A stretch of 40,142 nt of DNA from Microbacterium sp. (GCF_003248605.1 NZ_QFPF01000010.1:1-40142); one strand, 5' to 3'. Positions 23,282 to 31,729 are shown, numbered from the stretch's first letter. Notes: generated by a model not told the origin, from the sequence alone. Made by a program: numbers and translations.

Positions 23282-24291
23282 CCGGCCAGCGCGGCCGAGA
23301 TCGCCTCGACGTTCTCCAGCATCCACGAGATGTAAGTCTGGCCCTCCGGCAGCGTTTCGGAGAATTCGATCACCGGGATGCCGTCCGTCTCGGTTGCATC
23401 GAGCACCTGCGTCGTCTCGGCGCCGCCGGTCTGGGTGTTCGCGATCACGAGGGCGACCTCACCGGAGGAGAGCAGGTCGAGGGCCTCGAGCAGGGTCGCG
23501 GGGGGCACGTCCTGTCCCTCCTCGACGGCCTCGCTGAAGGCCTCGGGTGTGACGTTGTCGAGGCCCGCGGCGGCCGCGAGGTAGACCGAGACCGGTTCGG
23601 TGACGAAGATCCGGGCACCGCCGTGCGCAGCATCCACCTCGGCGAGCGCTTCTTCGATCGTCTCGATCTCGGCGGCGAACGCCTCGGCGTTGGCCTCGAA
23701 GGTCGCAGCCTCGTCGGGAAGCAGTTCGGCGAGCTCCTCGGCGATCGCCTCGGCGACGTGCGCCATGGTGTGGGGGTCGTACCAGACGTGCTCGTTGAAA
23801 CCCTCGATGTGGTCGTGGCCGGCGTGCTCGTCTTCTGCGTGTTCGTCTTCTGCGTGTTCGTCGCTGTGCTCGCCTTCCGTCTCTTCGTCGGAGTGCTCCT
23901 CGGCGCCCGGGTAGTCGTGCGAGAACTCGGAGGCGGTGATCACGTGCGCGCCGGCGCCGCTGGAATCGATGAGCGCGTCGATGAAGGAGTCGTAGCCTCC
24001 CCCGTTCTCGATGATGAGGTCGGCGCGCGACACCGTGAGCTGGTCCTGCGCGCTCGGCTCGAAGTCGTGGGGGTCCTGTGCCGATGAGGTGATGATCGCG
24101 CTGACCTCGACGGCGTCGCCGGCGACCTGCTGCGCGATGTCGGCGTAGACGTCGGTCGAGGCGACGACGGTGATCGCGTCGGTGTCGGCGCCGCTCGCGT
24201 CGGCATCGGCGCCGGAGGCGCAGCCGGCGAGAGCCAGGGCCGACACGGCCGGAAGGGCGAACAGAGGCAGGAGACGTCGAGTGCGGGTCAC
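23278..24291 (-). CDS. znuA: Zinc-binding lipoprotein ZnuA (cluster A-I solute-binding protein)
   Basis: A 337-residue lipoprotein: signal peptide with lipobox LAGC (Cys24), then VVASTDVYADIAQQVAGD, first ligand H75 in DPHDFEPS, and EHVWYDPH with H168. Between them (about 122-161) is a loop rich in His, Asp and Glu with EHAEDEHAEDEHAGHDH, typical of zinc-binding members. The third ligand position reads FVTEPVSVYL, so Glu stands where many ZnuA proteins have His; Glu there is also seen in Mn-type relatives. The Zur box and operon argue for zinc. GTG 24291 is chosen because the -10 box lies six bases before it; the overlapping ATG is out of frame. Confidence 0.93.
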   Translation of the reverse strand: MTRTRRLLPLFALPAVSALALAGCASGADADASGADTDAITVVASTDVYADIAQQVAGDAVEVSAIITSSAQDPHDFEPSAQDQLTVSRADLIIENGGGYDSFIDALIDSSGAGAHVITASEFSHDYPGAEEHSDEETEGEHSDEHAEDEHAEDEHAGHDHIEGFNEHVWYDPHTMAHVAEAIAEELAELLPDEAATFEANAEAFAAEIETIEEALAEVDAAHGGARIFVTEPVSVYLAAAAGLDNVTPEAFSEAVEEGQDVPPATLLEALDLLSSGEVALVIANTQTGGAETTQVLDATETDGIPVIEFSETLPEGQTYISWMLENVEAISAALAG

Positions 24292-24297
24292 ATGACG

Positions 24298-24326
24298 AGT
24301 CTAAAGCTAGTGATAATCATTCTCAA
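24298..24326 (-). promoter_or_regulatory. znuA promoter with a Zur box
   Basis: On the minus strand TTGAGA (24326-24321), a 17-base spacer and TAGACT (24303-24298) precede GTG 24291 by six bases. TGATAATCATTCTCA (24311-24325) matches the Zur palindrome TGAnAATnATTnTCA and covers the -35 box and spacer, so zinc-loaded Zur would block initiation of the whole chain. Confidence 0.9.
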
Positions 24327-24347
24327 ATTGAGGGATGCCGGGCTGGG

Positions 24348-24363
24348 CCCTTCGACGAGCTCA
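24348..24363. repeat. Copy of the CCCTTCGACnnGCTCA repeat
   Basis: CCCTTCGACGAGCTCA lies between the znuA promoter and the E2 gene. It is one form of the short dispersed motif CCCTTCGACAGGCTCAGGG; a full-length relative is at 37157-37175. Confidence 0.5.
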
Positions 24364-24403
24364 CGGCGCGCGAGGCCTGCGCACCGGCCGAGGGCGCGCG
24401 AAG

Positions 24404-25750
24404 TCAGTCGAGGAGGAGGGCGGGCTCCTCGAGCACCGACGCGACGTCCGCCACGAAGCGGGAGACACCGTCGCCGTCGACCACGCGGTGATCGAAGGAG
24501 CCCGACACGGTCGTGACCCAGCGCGGACGCACCTCGCCGTCGACGACCCACGGCTTCTGCCGGATCGCGCCGAGCGCGATGATGCCGACCTCGCCGGGGT
24601 TGATGATCGGCGTGCCCGCGTCGACGCCGAAGACGCCGATGTTGGTGATCGTGATCGTGCCCCCGCGCTGATCGTCGGGCGTCGTCTTGCCCTCGCGTGC
24701 GGTGAGCGTGAGCTTCTCGAGTGCGCGCGCCAGCTCACGGGTGTTCAGCTCCTGCGCGTCCTTGATGTTCGGCACCAGCAGCCCCCGAGGGGTCGCGGCC
24801 GCGATGCCGAGGTTGACGTAGTGGCGCACGCGGATCTGCGCGCCCTCGTCGGTGTCGATCCAGGCGGCATTGACCATCGGCGTGCGGCGCACGGCCCAGA
24901 TCACGGCGCGCGCCATGATCAGAAGAGGCGAGACCTTGACGTCGGCGAAGTCCGGCGAGGCCTTGAGTCGCTTGACCAGTTCCATCGTGCGCGAGGCGTC
25001 GACGTCGACCCACACCGACACGTGTGGGGCGGTGTAGGCGCTGCTGGTCATCGCACTGGCGGTGGCCTTTCGAACACCCCGCACCGGGATGGACTCCTCG
25101 CGAGAGGCGTCCATCGAGACCGCCGCCGCGGAAGCGGCCGGCGCATCGGCCGCGGTCGCAGCGGGGGCCGGAACGGGGATCGTCTCTTCCCGCACATCGC
25201 CCCACTCCGGAGTCTCGATGTTGCGGAACACGCTCGCCTGCGAGGCGTGCCGCATCACGTCGTCGCGGGTCACCTCGCCCGCGGTTCCGGAGGGCTGAAC
25301 CGCCGTCAGATCGACGCCGAGATCCTTCGCGAGCTTCCGGATCGGCGGCTTCGCGACCGCGCCGACCGCCGCGGCGACGGGAGCCGCAGCGCGCGGGCGC
25401 CGGCGGGACTGCACATGGCCGCCCGTGCCGTACCCGACCAGCACCGACCCGCCGGCCTCGTCCGCGGCCGCGGCGGCCGGCGCCGGCGGCGCGGCGGGCG
25501 CGGAGGCTGCGGCGTCCGCGATCGTGATGATCGCCGCTCCGACCTCGACCGTGGCACCCTCGTCGGCGAGCAGTTCGCCGACGGTGCCCGCAAAGGGCGA
25601 GGGCAGCTCGACGAGTGACTTGGCCGTCTCGATCTCGACGAGCACGTCATTGACCGCGACCTGGTCGCCCGGAGCCACCCGCCACGCGACGATCTCGGCC
25701 TCGGTCAGGCCCTCCCCGACGTCGGGGAGAAGGAATGTCTGGGTGCTCAT
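24404..25750 (-). CDS. Dihydrolipoamide acyltransferase (E2) of a branched-chain-type 2-oxoacid dehydrogenase
   Basis: Transfers the acyl group from E1 to CoA via a lipoyl arm. The 448-residue protein has a lipoyl domain (1-80; [15 protein letters not shown] with lipoyl Lys44), a Pro/Ala linker, a peripheral subunit-binding domain (about 130-170; [19 protein letters not shown] and [12 protein letters not shown]), a second linker, and the catalytic domain ending in [12 protein letters not shown] with the active His and Asp. Start ATG follows GAGAGG. It is the last gene of the hisC-E1alpha-E1beta-E2 unit but is separated from E1beta by 136 bases holding a palindrome. No E3 gene is nearby, so a shared dihydrolipoamide dehydrogenase is expected elsewhere. 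Pyruvate as substrate is not excluded. Confidence 0.92.
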   Translation of the reverse strand: MSTQTFLLPDVGEGLTEAEIVAWRVAPGDQVAVNDVLVEIETAKSLVELPSPFAGTVGELLADEGATVEVGAAIITIADAAASAPAAPPAPAAAAADEAGGSVLVGYGTGGHVQSRRRPRAAAPVAAAVGAVAKPPIRKLAKDLGVDLTAVQPSGTAGEVTRDDVMRHASQASVFRNIETPEWGDVREETIPVPAPAATAADAPAASAAAVSMDASREESIPVRGVRKATASAMTSSAYTAPHVSVWVDVDASRTMELVKRLKASPDFADVKVSPLLIMARAVIWAVRRTPMVNAAWIDTDEGAQIRVRHYVNLGIAAATPRGLLVPNIKDAQELNTRELARALEKLTLTAREGKTTPDDQRGGTITITNIGVFGVDAGTPIINPGEVGIIALGAIRQKPWVVDGEVRPRWVTTVSGSFDHRVVDGDGVSRFVADVASVLEEPALLLD

Positions 25751-25773
25751 CGAGTGATCCTCTCGGGTCTACG

Positions 25774-25861
25774 GGCACAACACTCCGGAGAACCGGAGTC
25801 GAGCGGGCGGTGTGAGCGCCGCAGCGCGACCCGCAGCAGCGTTGCTCCGGAGTGTTGTGCC
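25774..25861. repeat. 88-bp palindromic element between the E1beta and E2 genes
   Basis: GGCACAACACTCCGGAG (25774-25790) and its exact complement (25845-25861) flank 54 bases with a nested GCGGG/CCCGC pair (25803-25807 and 25830-25834). It fills most of the gap between two co-directional genes and could attenuate transcription or stabilise the upstream mRNA. Confidence 0.75.
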
Positions 25862-25886
25862 GCCTGCGGGGTCATCGGTTGGTCTC

Positions 25887-26870
25887 TCAGTACGCCAGGG
25901 CCCGGTCGACGGCCTCAAGGACGCGGTCGGCGTCGGGCAGGTACACACCCTCGAGCTTCGCCGGCGGGAACGGGGTGTCGAAGCCCGACACCCGCAGCAC
26001 CGGCGCCTCGAGGGAGTAGAAGGCGCGCTCCATCACGGTCGCCGAGATCTCGCTGCCCACGCTGACGAACCCGGGGGCCTCCTGCGCGTAGACCATGCGG
26101 CCCGTGGAGCGCACCGACTCGAGGATCGGGTCGTAGTCCACCGGAGACAGCGAACGCACATCGACGACCTCGCAGCTGACCCCCTCGCCCTCGGCGAGGG
26201 CGGCGGCCTGCAGCAGCGTCGTCACCATCGCGCCGTGCCCCACGAGGGTGACATCGGTGCCGCGGCGGACGATCCGGCTCGCGTGCAGAGGCAGCGCACG
26301 CGCCGACGTGTCGACCTCGCCCTTCTGCCAGTAGCGGCTCTTGGGCTCGAGGAAGATGACGGGATCATCCGAGGCGATCGCGTCCTGGATCATCCAGTAG
26401 GCGTCGTTCGCCGTCGACGGGCTGACGACCCGCAGACCCGGAGTGTGTGCGAAGTACGCCTCGGGGCTCTCCTGGTGGTGCTCGACGGCGCCGATGTGCC
26501 CGCCGTAGGGAATGCGGATGACGATCGGCATGCGGAGGGCGCCCTCGTGCCGATTGGTGATCTTCGCCAGCTGCGTCGTGATCTGGTCGAAGGCGGGGAA
26601 GACGAATCCGTCGAACTGGATCTCGAGGACGGGACGGAACCCGGCCATCGCGAGGCCGATCGCGGTGCCGACGATGCCCGACTCGGCGAGCGGGGTGTCG
26701 ATCACGCGGCGCGAGCCGAAGTCGGCCTGCAGACCCTCCGTCACGCGGAACACCCCGCCCAGCGGACCGATGTCCTCGCCCATCAGCAGCACACGATCAC
26801 TGTCTTCGAGCGCCTTGCGCAGCCCCGCGTTCAGGGCGCGGCTGAGCGGCATCGTGGTCGCGGCGCTCAT
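25887..26870 (-). CDS. 2-oxoacid dehydrogenase E1 component, beta subunit
   Basis: A 327-residue subunit that completes the thiamine-diphosphate site with E1alpha and decarboxylates 2-oxoacids. Typical blocks are LRKALEDSDRVLLMGEDIGPLGGVFRVTEGL (GED region), DTPLAESGIVGTAIGLAM, GFRPVLEIQFDGFVFPAFDQI, PYGGHIGAVEHHQESPEAYF with the active-site His pair, and the late EAPGFVSVGSEIS. ATG 26870 overlaps the E1alpha stop by four bases (ATGA), so the two are made together. Sequence style is closer to branched-chain than to pyruvate enzymes. Confidence 0.94.
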   Translation of the reverse strand: MSAATTMPLSRALNAGLRKALEDSDRVLLMGEDIGPLGGVFRVTEGLQADFGSRRVIDTPLAESGIVGTAIGLAMAGFRPVLEIQFDGFVFPAFDQITTQLAKITNRHEGALRMPIVIRIPYGGHIGAVEHHQESPEAYFAHTPGLRVVSPSTANDAYWMIQDAIASDDPVIFLEPKSRYWQKGEVDTSARALPLHASRIVRRGTDVTLVGHGAMVTTLLQAAALAEGEGVSCEVVDVRSLSPVDYDPILESVRSTGRMVYAQEAPGFVSVGSEISATVMERAFYSLEAPVLRVSGFDTPFPPAKLEGVYLPDADRVLEAVDRALAY

Positions 26871-27997
26871 GCCTGGCCCCCCTCGAAGGATGCCTCGTAG
26901 TCGCGCAACCAGGCGCGTTGAGCCTCCATCAGCGGGTGCGGCTCGGAGTAGACGTGCTCGAACATGTCGTCGGCGCGCAGGCCCTCGAGGGCCATCGTGC
27001 GCGCGCGGACGTCGGCCGCGACATCCCGTCCCTGCTCGTCGATGCCGTCGAAGAAGCCCTGCGCCGCCCCGCGCCCCTCGAGGAACGCGCGCATGCGCGC
27101 GATCGGGTCGCGCTGCGCCCACGCACGCTCTTCGTCGCTCGTGCGGTACTTCGTGGGGTCGTCGCTCGTGGTGTGCGCGCCCATGCGGTAGGTCACGGCC
27201 TCGATCGCGCGCGGTCCGCCACCGGCGCGCGCCTCGTCGAGGGCGGTGCGGCTCACGGCGTAGCTGGCGAGCACATCGTTGCCATCGACCTGCACGCTCG
27301 GGATGCCGTAGCCCGCCGCACGGTCGACGAGAGGCGCCTTGGACTGCGTGGCGACGGGAACCGAGATCGCCCACTGATTGTTCTGCAGGAAGAAGACCTG
27401 CGGCGCATCGAAGCTCGCCGCGAAGACCATCGCCTCGTGCACGTCGCCCTGACTCGAGGCGCCGTCGCCGTAGTAGACGATGACGGCCTCGTCGCGTTCG
27501 GGGTCACCCGTGCCGCACCGGCCGTCGAATGCCAGACCCATGCCGAAGCCCGCCGCGTGCAGCGTCTGCGAGCCGAGCACGAGCGTGTAGATGTGCGTGT
27601 TGCCGTTGGCGGGATCCGTCGGATCCCACCCGCCGTGGGTGAGCCCCTTCATGAGCCGGACGATGTCGACGGGGTCGACACCGCGGATCATGCAGACCAC
27701 ATGCTCGCGGTAGGAGGGAAAGAGGTGATCCTGCGGACGGGCGGCGTGGGCTGACCCCACCTGTGCCGCCTCCTGCCCGAAACTCGGCGGCCAGAGGGCG
27801 AGCTGACCCTGCCGCTGCAGGTTGGTCGCCTCACGATCGAAGGCCCGCACGACGACCATGTCGCGATAGAACCGCTCGAGGTCGGCGTCGCCGAGGGCGT
27901 CGATGATCGGTCGGTACTTCTCGGCGGCGGGGGTGGGCGCGAGTGTTCCGTCGGCCGTGAGCAGACGCACGACGTCCGGGGATTCGAGCGGGGTCAC
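26867..27997 (-). CDS. 2-oxoacid dehydrogenase E1 component, alpha subunit
   Basis: A 376-residue thiamine-diphosphate enzyme subunit. Visible are FYRDMVVVRAFDREATNLQRQGQ, LWPPSFGQEAAQVGS, LFPSYREH and the ThDP motif YYGDGASSQGDVHEAM followed by FFLQNNQWAIS (GDG-x26-NN). The phosphorylation-loop region YRMGAHTTSDDPTKYR is typical of branched-chain-type E1alpha. The start GTG 27997 is five bases after the hisC stop; TTAGGGCAG just before may serve as a ribosome binding site. It precedes E1beta with an ATGA overlap. Likely substrates are 2-oxo acids from valine, leucine and isoleucine, giving primers for branched fatty acids. Confidence 0.93.
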   Translation of the reverse strand: MTPLESPDVVRLLTADGTLAPTPAAEKYRPIIDALGDADLERFYRDMVVVRAFDREATNLQRQGQLALWPPSFGQEAAQVGSAHAARPQDHLFPSYREHVVCMIRGVDPVDIVRLMKGLTHGGWDPTDPANGNTHIYTLVLGSQTLHAAGFGMGLAFDGRCGTGDPERDEAVIVYYGDGASSQGDVHEAMVFAASFDAPQVFFLQNNQWAISVPVATQSKAPLVDRAAGYGIPSVQVDGNDVLASYAVSRTALDEARAGGGPRAIEAVTYRMGAHTTSDDPTKYRTSDEERAWAQRDPIARMRAFLEGRGAAQGFFDGIDEQGRDVAADVRARTMALEGLRADDMFEHVYSEPHPLMEAQRAWLRDYEASFEGGQA

Positions 27998-28002
27998 CTG
28001 CC

Positions 28003-29133
28003 CTAACCTAACGTTCCGGGAGAGGGGTGCCGGGGTAGGTTCTCGACAACGGATGCCGCAACCCGTAGGACCTTGTCGACAGATTCTTCCTCTCCGACGC
28101 TGATGCGGATGCCGTCGCCCGCGAACGGCCGGACGATCAATCCGGCACGCTCGAACTGCTCCGCAACCTCGAGGGTGCGCTCGCGGGTGGCGAGCCAGAC
28201 GAAGTTGCCGTGCGGCTCGGGCACCGCCCAGCCGATCTCGCGCAGGGCGGCGGCGAGCCGGTCGCGGCGCTCCACGATCGTCGCGACGCGCTCGACCAGC
28301 GCCTCCTCGACGGCGAGACTCGCCAGCGCGGCCTCCTCCGCGTGCGCCGTCACCGACAGTGGCACCGCCGTGCTTCGAGCCGCGTCGAGGATGCGCGGGT
28401 GGCCGATCGCGTAGCCGATGCGCAGGCCCGCCAGGCCGTACGCCTTCGAGAAGGTGCGCAGAATCACCACATTCGCGTGCCCCGTGAATCCTTCGGCGCC
28501 CAGCCCGTCGACGGCATCCGGGTCGGTGACGAACTCCGCGTAGGCCTCGTCGAGGATGATCAGCACGTCGGCGGGCACCCGCGCCACGAATCGCGCGAAC
28601 TCGTCGCGATGCACGGCCGGGCCGGTCGGGTTGTTGGGGCTGCAGACGATGACGGCCCGCGTGCGCGGGGTGATCGCGTCGGCCATCGCGTCGAGGTCGT
28701 GCCGCGCGTCGGCGTCGAGGGGCACGGTGACGCTCGTCGCCCCCGTCACGGTGACCAGCATGGGATAGGCCTCGAACGAACGCCACGCGTAGACGATCTC
28801 GTCGCCGGGCCCCGCGACCGCGGAGATCAGCTGCGCGAGGATCGAGACGCTGCCGGCGGCGGCGTGGACAGCATCCACCGGCACGTCGTACCGGTCGGCG
28901 AGCGCGTCGCGAAGGCGCCCGGCTGTGGCGTCGGGGTAGCGGTTGATCGCGGCTGCCGCGTTCAGCGCCTCGAGCACACCGGGCAGCGGATCGAAGGGAT
29001 TCTCGTTGCTCGAGAGCTTGTGCGCGCTCGCGTCGGCCTGCTTGCCCTGCTTGTAGGCCGGCAGCGCGGCGATCTCGGGGCGGATGCGCACCGGAGCGTC
29101 GTCGTGCGGGGGCGTGGGTGCGGCGTCGGTCAC
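28003..29133 (-). CDS. hisC: Histidinol-phosphate / aromatic aminotransferase (class I PLP)
   Basis: A 376-residue aminotransferase of the HisC group. It has [52 protein letters not shown] (PLP pocket), LDEAYAEF and [15 protein letters not shown] with the PLP-binding Lys in SKAYG, and a late [13 protein letters not shown] with the substrate Arg. HisC-like proteins outside his operons often act on aromatic amino acids; here the gene is co-transcribed with a branched-chain-type dehydrogenase, so supplying 2-oxo acids is an alternative role. GTG 29133 follows a TAGACT -10 box (29146-29141) by seven bases, and the frame before it has no family similarity. Confidence 0.88.
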   Translation of the reverse strand: MTDAAPTPPHDDAPVRIRPEIAALPAYKQGKQADASAHKLSSNENPFDPLPGVLEALNAAAAINRYPDATAGRLRDALADRYDVPVDAVHAAAGSVSILAQLISAVAGPGDEIVYAWRSFEAYPMLVTVTGATSVTVPLDADARHDLDAMADAITPRTRAVIVCSPNNPTGPAVHRDEFARFVARVPADVLIILDEAYAEFVTDPDAVDGLGAEGFTGHANVVILRTFSKAYGLAGLRIGYAIGHPRILDAARSTAVPLSVTAHAEEAALASLAVEEALVERVATIVERRDRLAAALREIGWAVPEPHGNFVWLATRERTLEVAEQFERAGLIVRPFAGDGIRISVGEEESVDKVLRVAASVVENLPRHPSPGTLG

Positions 29134-29200
29134 GCCGTCGAGTCTACGAGCGGGGGATGCTGTCGCCCCGCGTCCGCGCCCGGTCGGCGAGGATCCGAGG

Positions 29201-29234
29201 TGGTACCGATCCGGTATTGGTACCATTTCGGTAT
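29201..29234 (+). promoter_or_regulatory. Two abutting 17-bp direct repeats over the toxin-antitoxin promoter
   Basis: TGGTACCGATCCGGTAT (29201-29217) and TGGTACCATTTCGGTAT (29218-29234) match at 14 of 17 positions and touch end to end. The -10 box TACCAT (29221-29226) lies in the second copy and ends six bases before ATG 29233. TACCG-ATC-CGGTA inside the first copy is an inverted repeat. The arrangement fits cooperative binding by the ribbon-helix-helix antitoxin. Confidence 0.7.
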
Positions 29235-29439
29235 GGCCATGACGGTGCGACTTCCCGCTGACCTCGACCGCGCGCTGAATCGCATCGCCGAGGAAGAACA
29301 TGTCTCCAAGCACTCGCTGCTCCTGCGCGGCGCGGAACTGATCATCGCGCGACGATCCCGCATCGATCAGGTGGATGCGGCCGTCGACTTCGTCCTGGCT
29401 CATGATGCCGAACTGATGAGCAGACTCGAAGACGCGTGA
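29233..29439 (+). CDS. Ribbon-helix-helix (CopG-type) antitoxin
   Basis: A 68-residue protein whose first 45 residues form a ribbon-helix-helix: [20 protein letters not shown], then [19 protein letters not shown]. The C-terminal part [22 protein letters not shown] would bind and block the Doc toxin. Its stop overlaps the toxin start by four bases (GTGA). Operator repeats on its promoter suggest autoregulation. The start is fixed by the TACCAT box six bases upstream and no Shine-Dalgarno sequence is seen, so the transcript is probably leaderless. Confidence 0.88.
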   Translation: MAMTVRLPADLDRALNRIAEEEHVSKHSLLLRGAELIIARRSRIDQVDAAVDFVLAHDAELMSRLEDA

Positions 29440-29810
29440 CCGAGTTTCTCAGCCTCGACGACGCCATGCACGTCGCACGACGGATGGGGTTCCACGTGAG
29501 GGATGCGGGACTACTCGCCTCCGCTCTCGCTCGCCCTGCGACGACTCTCTTCGGCGAGGACGCCTACGCGAGTATCGAGCTGAAGGCCGCGGCATTGCTC
29601 GAAAGTGTCGTGCGAAATCGTGCCTTCGTCGACGGAAACAAGCGCAGCGGTTGGACGCTGACTGTCGCGTTCCTGTGGGTGAACGGGTACCGGCACGACT
29701 TCACCGCCGATGCCGCGTTCGATCTGGTGGTCGGTGTCGCCGAGGGCGCGCTCGAGCTCGACGAGATCGCCGAGACGGTGCGCACTCACCTCGTGCCGCT
29801 CGGCGGCTGA
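29436..29810 (+). CDS. doc: Doc/Fic-type toxin with the catalytic His replaced by Arg
   Basis: A 124-residue death-on-curing-type protein. Doc toxins phosphorylate EF-Tu and carry the motif H-x-F-x-x-D-G/A-N-K-R. Here the motif is R62-A-F-V-D66-G-N-K69-R70 in [16 protein letters not shown], so the catalytic His is Arg; the codon is CGT, one transition from CAT. The rest of the fold ([32 protein letters not shown]) is intact, and the gene is coupled to its antitoxin. It may be a weakened or inactive toxin kept for regulation, or a variant with another chemistry. Confidence 0.88.
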   Translation: MTEFLSLDDAMHVARRMGFHVRDAGLLASALARPATTLFGEDAYASIELKAAALLESVVRNRAFVDGNKRSGWTLTVAFLWVNGYRHDFTADAAFDLVVGVAEGALELDEIAETVRTHLVPLGG

Positions 29811-29865
29811 TCCGACGCCCCGAGCCCTCGCGAGCGCGAAGCGGCCCGTGCCAGACTGGGCCATC

Positions 29866-30258
29866 ATGCGCTTCATCGTCCGCGTCGTCGTCAACGCCTT
29901 CGCCATCTGGGTCGTGACCCTGATGCCCGCCCTGCAGGTGTCCGTCACGCCCTTCGCACCCGGCGAGACCCTGCAGCTCGTGCTCACCCTCCTGTTGGTG
30001 GCCGCGATCTTCGCGATCGTCAACACCGTGATCGGCACCGTCATCAAGGTGCTCGCCTTTCCTCTTTACATCCTCACGCTCGGCCTCATCTCGCTCGTGA
30101 TCAACGGTTTTCTGCTGTGGTTCACGGCGTGGATCACGTCGTTCTTCGGCTTCGGCCTGGACGTCGGCGACTTCTGGTGGGGAGTGCTGGCCGCCCTGAT
30201 CATCTCGATCATCAACTGGATCTTCGGCATCATCCTGCGGCCCCGGCGCGAGGACTGA
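29866..30258 (+). CDS. Phage-holin-family (PF04020) four-helix membrane protein
   Basis: A 130-residue membrane protein with four hydrophobic helices: RFIVRVVVNAFAIWVVTLM, LQLVLTLLLVAAIFAIVNTVIG, VLAFPLYILTLGLISLVING and FWWGVLAALIISIINWIFGI. The fold and the F/L-P-L-x-I-L-T-L-G signature match PF04020, common in bacterial chromosomes and not necessarily phage-derived. Function is not established. The start ATG is the family Met; upstream in-frame codons have no similarity. Confidence 0.82.
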   Translation: MRFIVRVVVNAFAIWVVTLMPALQVSVTPFAPGETLQLVLTLLLVAAIFAIVNTVIGTVIKVLAFPLYILTLGLISLVINGFLLWFTAWITSFFGFGLDVGDFWWGVLAALIISIINWIFGIILRPRRED

Positions 30259-31729
30259 GCGCCCCCTGCCGCCGCGCGGAGTACTCGGTCGACGTCACCC
30301 GCTCGGCGGTGCCGAGCTCGGTCCACAGCTCGGACAGCCGCGCGGCGCGCGGATCGGGTGACGCATCGATCAGCCCGGCGGTCTCGATGTAGGCCTGCAT
30401 GTGGTGCGCCGGGATGCCGAGATCGTGCGGCCCCGGGAGCGGGTCGGCCAGACGCTGCACCACCATGCTGCCCGGTGCCCCGATCGGCTCGGCGCGCGGG
30501 GGCCCTGCGAGGGCGGCGACGACGTCGTCGGTGTGGCGGACATCGACCGACAGCACGTCGGATGCGACGGTCGACGGCGTCGGGGATCCGAACGCGACGA
30601 CGGTGCGCACGTCGAACTCCCCCGCCGTCGCTAGCGCCTGCCCGATCAGCGCCCCCTGCGAGTGCGCGAGGGCGTGCACCGGCTCACCCGGCGCGACTCC
30701 CGACTGGCGCATCGCCTCGACCACGGCGTCGTACGACGCAGACCCCTGCCCCGCATACAGCTGCAGATTCGAGGCCATGTCGAAGGGATCACCCGCCGAG
30801 CGCGGCACGATCGCACCGAACTCCTGCGTGCCCGTGATGTACACCGCCCACTCCCGCGAACCGTCGGGCATGTCGTAGCGCTCGACCCTCACCCGCGAGT
30901 CCGCCCCGCCGGGGATCCGGGCGGCCGCGCCCGCGAGACCCGCCGGCGCACGCACCTCCGCTCTCGTGCGGACCGGCGAGACGTCAGGCGGCGGAGCCGT
31001 CGGCGCGGCCGGCGCCCCCGCGAACGGAGGCGGCGGGCCCAGCGCCGGGCTGCGGCCGAGGATCGGCGGCGGTCCCGCGGGGGCGGGGCCGCCGGGCGAC
31101 GACGCCGAGGGGATCCGCGGCGTGCCCGGCCGCGCGGATCGATGACCGGCATTGAGCAGCCAGGCCGCGCCCGAGAGCAGCGCGACGCTCGCGCCGGCCG
31201 ACGCCGCTCCCATCGGGCCGCCGGGCAGCCAGCCGCCGAGATGCGCCTGCGCGGCGAGACCGCCGACGGATTCGGGCTCGCGCGCGGCGCGCGCCAGCCC
31301 GAAGGTGACCAGCGGCGAGATGCCACCTGCCCAGCCCCATCGTTCTCGACCCAGCGCGAGCACACGCTCCTCGATCGCCGCCCGCTCGATCACCTCCCCG
31401 GCCGCGGTCGCGAGCATGAGTCGCGCCTCCAGCTCGACGATCTCGTAGAGGTCGGCCGCCGCGCCGAGATCGTGGGCCAACTCCTCGAGCCGGCCCGCGA
31501 GATGCTCGGCGGCCAGCGCCTCGCGCGCCAGCGTGGCATCCGCGCCCCACAGCGCCGATCGCCCCTCCGCGCTCGTCAGGCCGGCGACGCATCGAGCCGC
31601 GTACTGCAGGCCCCTCCGCGCCTCCCGCACACGCTCGGCGAGCGCCGAGGCCGTGTCCCGCGCCGCGCGGAGGCTCGCCGTGTCGACGTGCACCGCGCCA
31701 CCGGAGCGGATGTCGAGCTCGTCGCTCAC
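30230..31729 (-). CDS. Lipase-like alpha/beta hydrolase with N-terminal helical domain (WXG100-linked)
   Basis: A 499-residue protein in three parts. Residues 1-165 are helical and rich in Ala, Arg and Glu. A hydrophobic stretch at about 172-194 (PMGAASAGASVALLSGAAWL) may be a membrane anchor, followed by a Pro/Ala-rich linker (about 200-265). The C-terminal domain (about 275-460) is an alpha/beta hydrolase: oxyanion-side VYITGTQEF, nucleophile S357 in ALAHSQGAL, Asp at 401-402 in VRHTDDVV and His in IPAHHMQAY (442-443). GTG 31729 overlaps the stop of the WXG100-like gene by four bases. Domain order and neighbour resemble type VII secretion substrates, but no ESX machinery is in the window. 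The enzymatic substrate is unknown. It slightly overlaps the converging holin-like gene. Confidence 0.75.
   Translation of the reverse strand: MSDELDIRSGGAVHVDTASLRAARDTASALAERVREARRGLQYAARCVAGLTSAEGRSALWGADATLAREALAAEHLAGRLEELAHDLGAAADLYEIVELEARLMLATAAGEVIERAAIEERVLALGRERWGWAGGISPLVTFGLARAAREPESVGGLAAQAHLGGWLPGGPMGAASAGASVALLSGAAWLLNAGHRSARPGTPRIPSASSPGGPAPAGPPPILGRSPALGPPPPFAGAPAAPTAPPPDVSPVRTRAEVRAPAGLAGAAARIPGGADSRVRVERYDMPDGSREWAVYITGTQEFGAIVPRSAGDPFDMASNLQLYAGQGSASYDAVVEAMRQSGVAPGEPVHALAHSQGALIGQALATAGEFDVRTVVAFGSPTPSTVASDVLSVDVRHTDDVVAALAGPPRAEPIGAPGSMVVQRLADPLPGPHDLGIPAHHMQAYIETAGLIDASPDPRAARLSELWTELGTAERVTSTEYSARRQGALSPRAGAAG

Noticed and set aside
23282..23326. Upstream start for ZnuC
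   Set aside because: The extension lies inside znuA, and GTG 23281 gives the same four-base overlap as other junctions in the chain.
27998..28012. TTAGGTTAGGGCAGG before E1-alpha as an iron (IdeR) box
   Set aside because: The first half resembles TTAGGTTAG but the second half lacks the symmetrical CTAACCTAA, and the sequence is the end of hisC.
29710..29865. Longer N-terminus for the holin-like protein
   Set aside because: The added 52 codons overlap the Doc gene and have no similarity; the family starts at MRFIVR.
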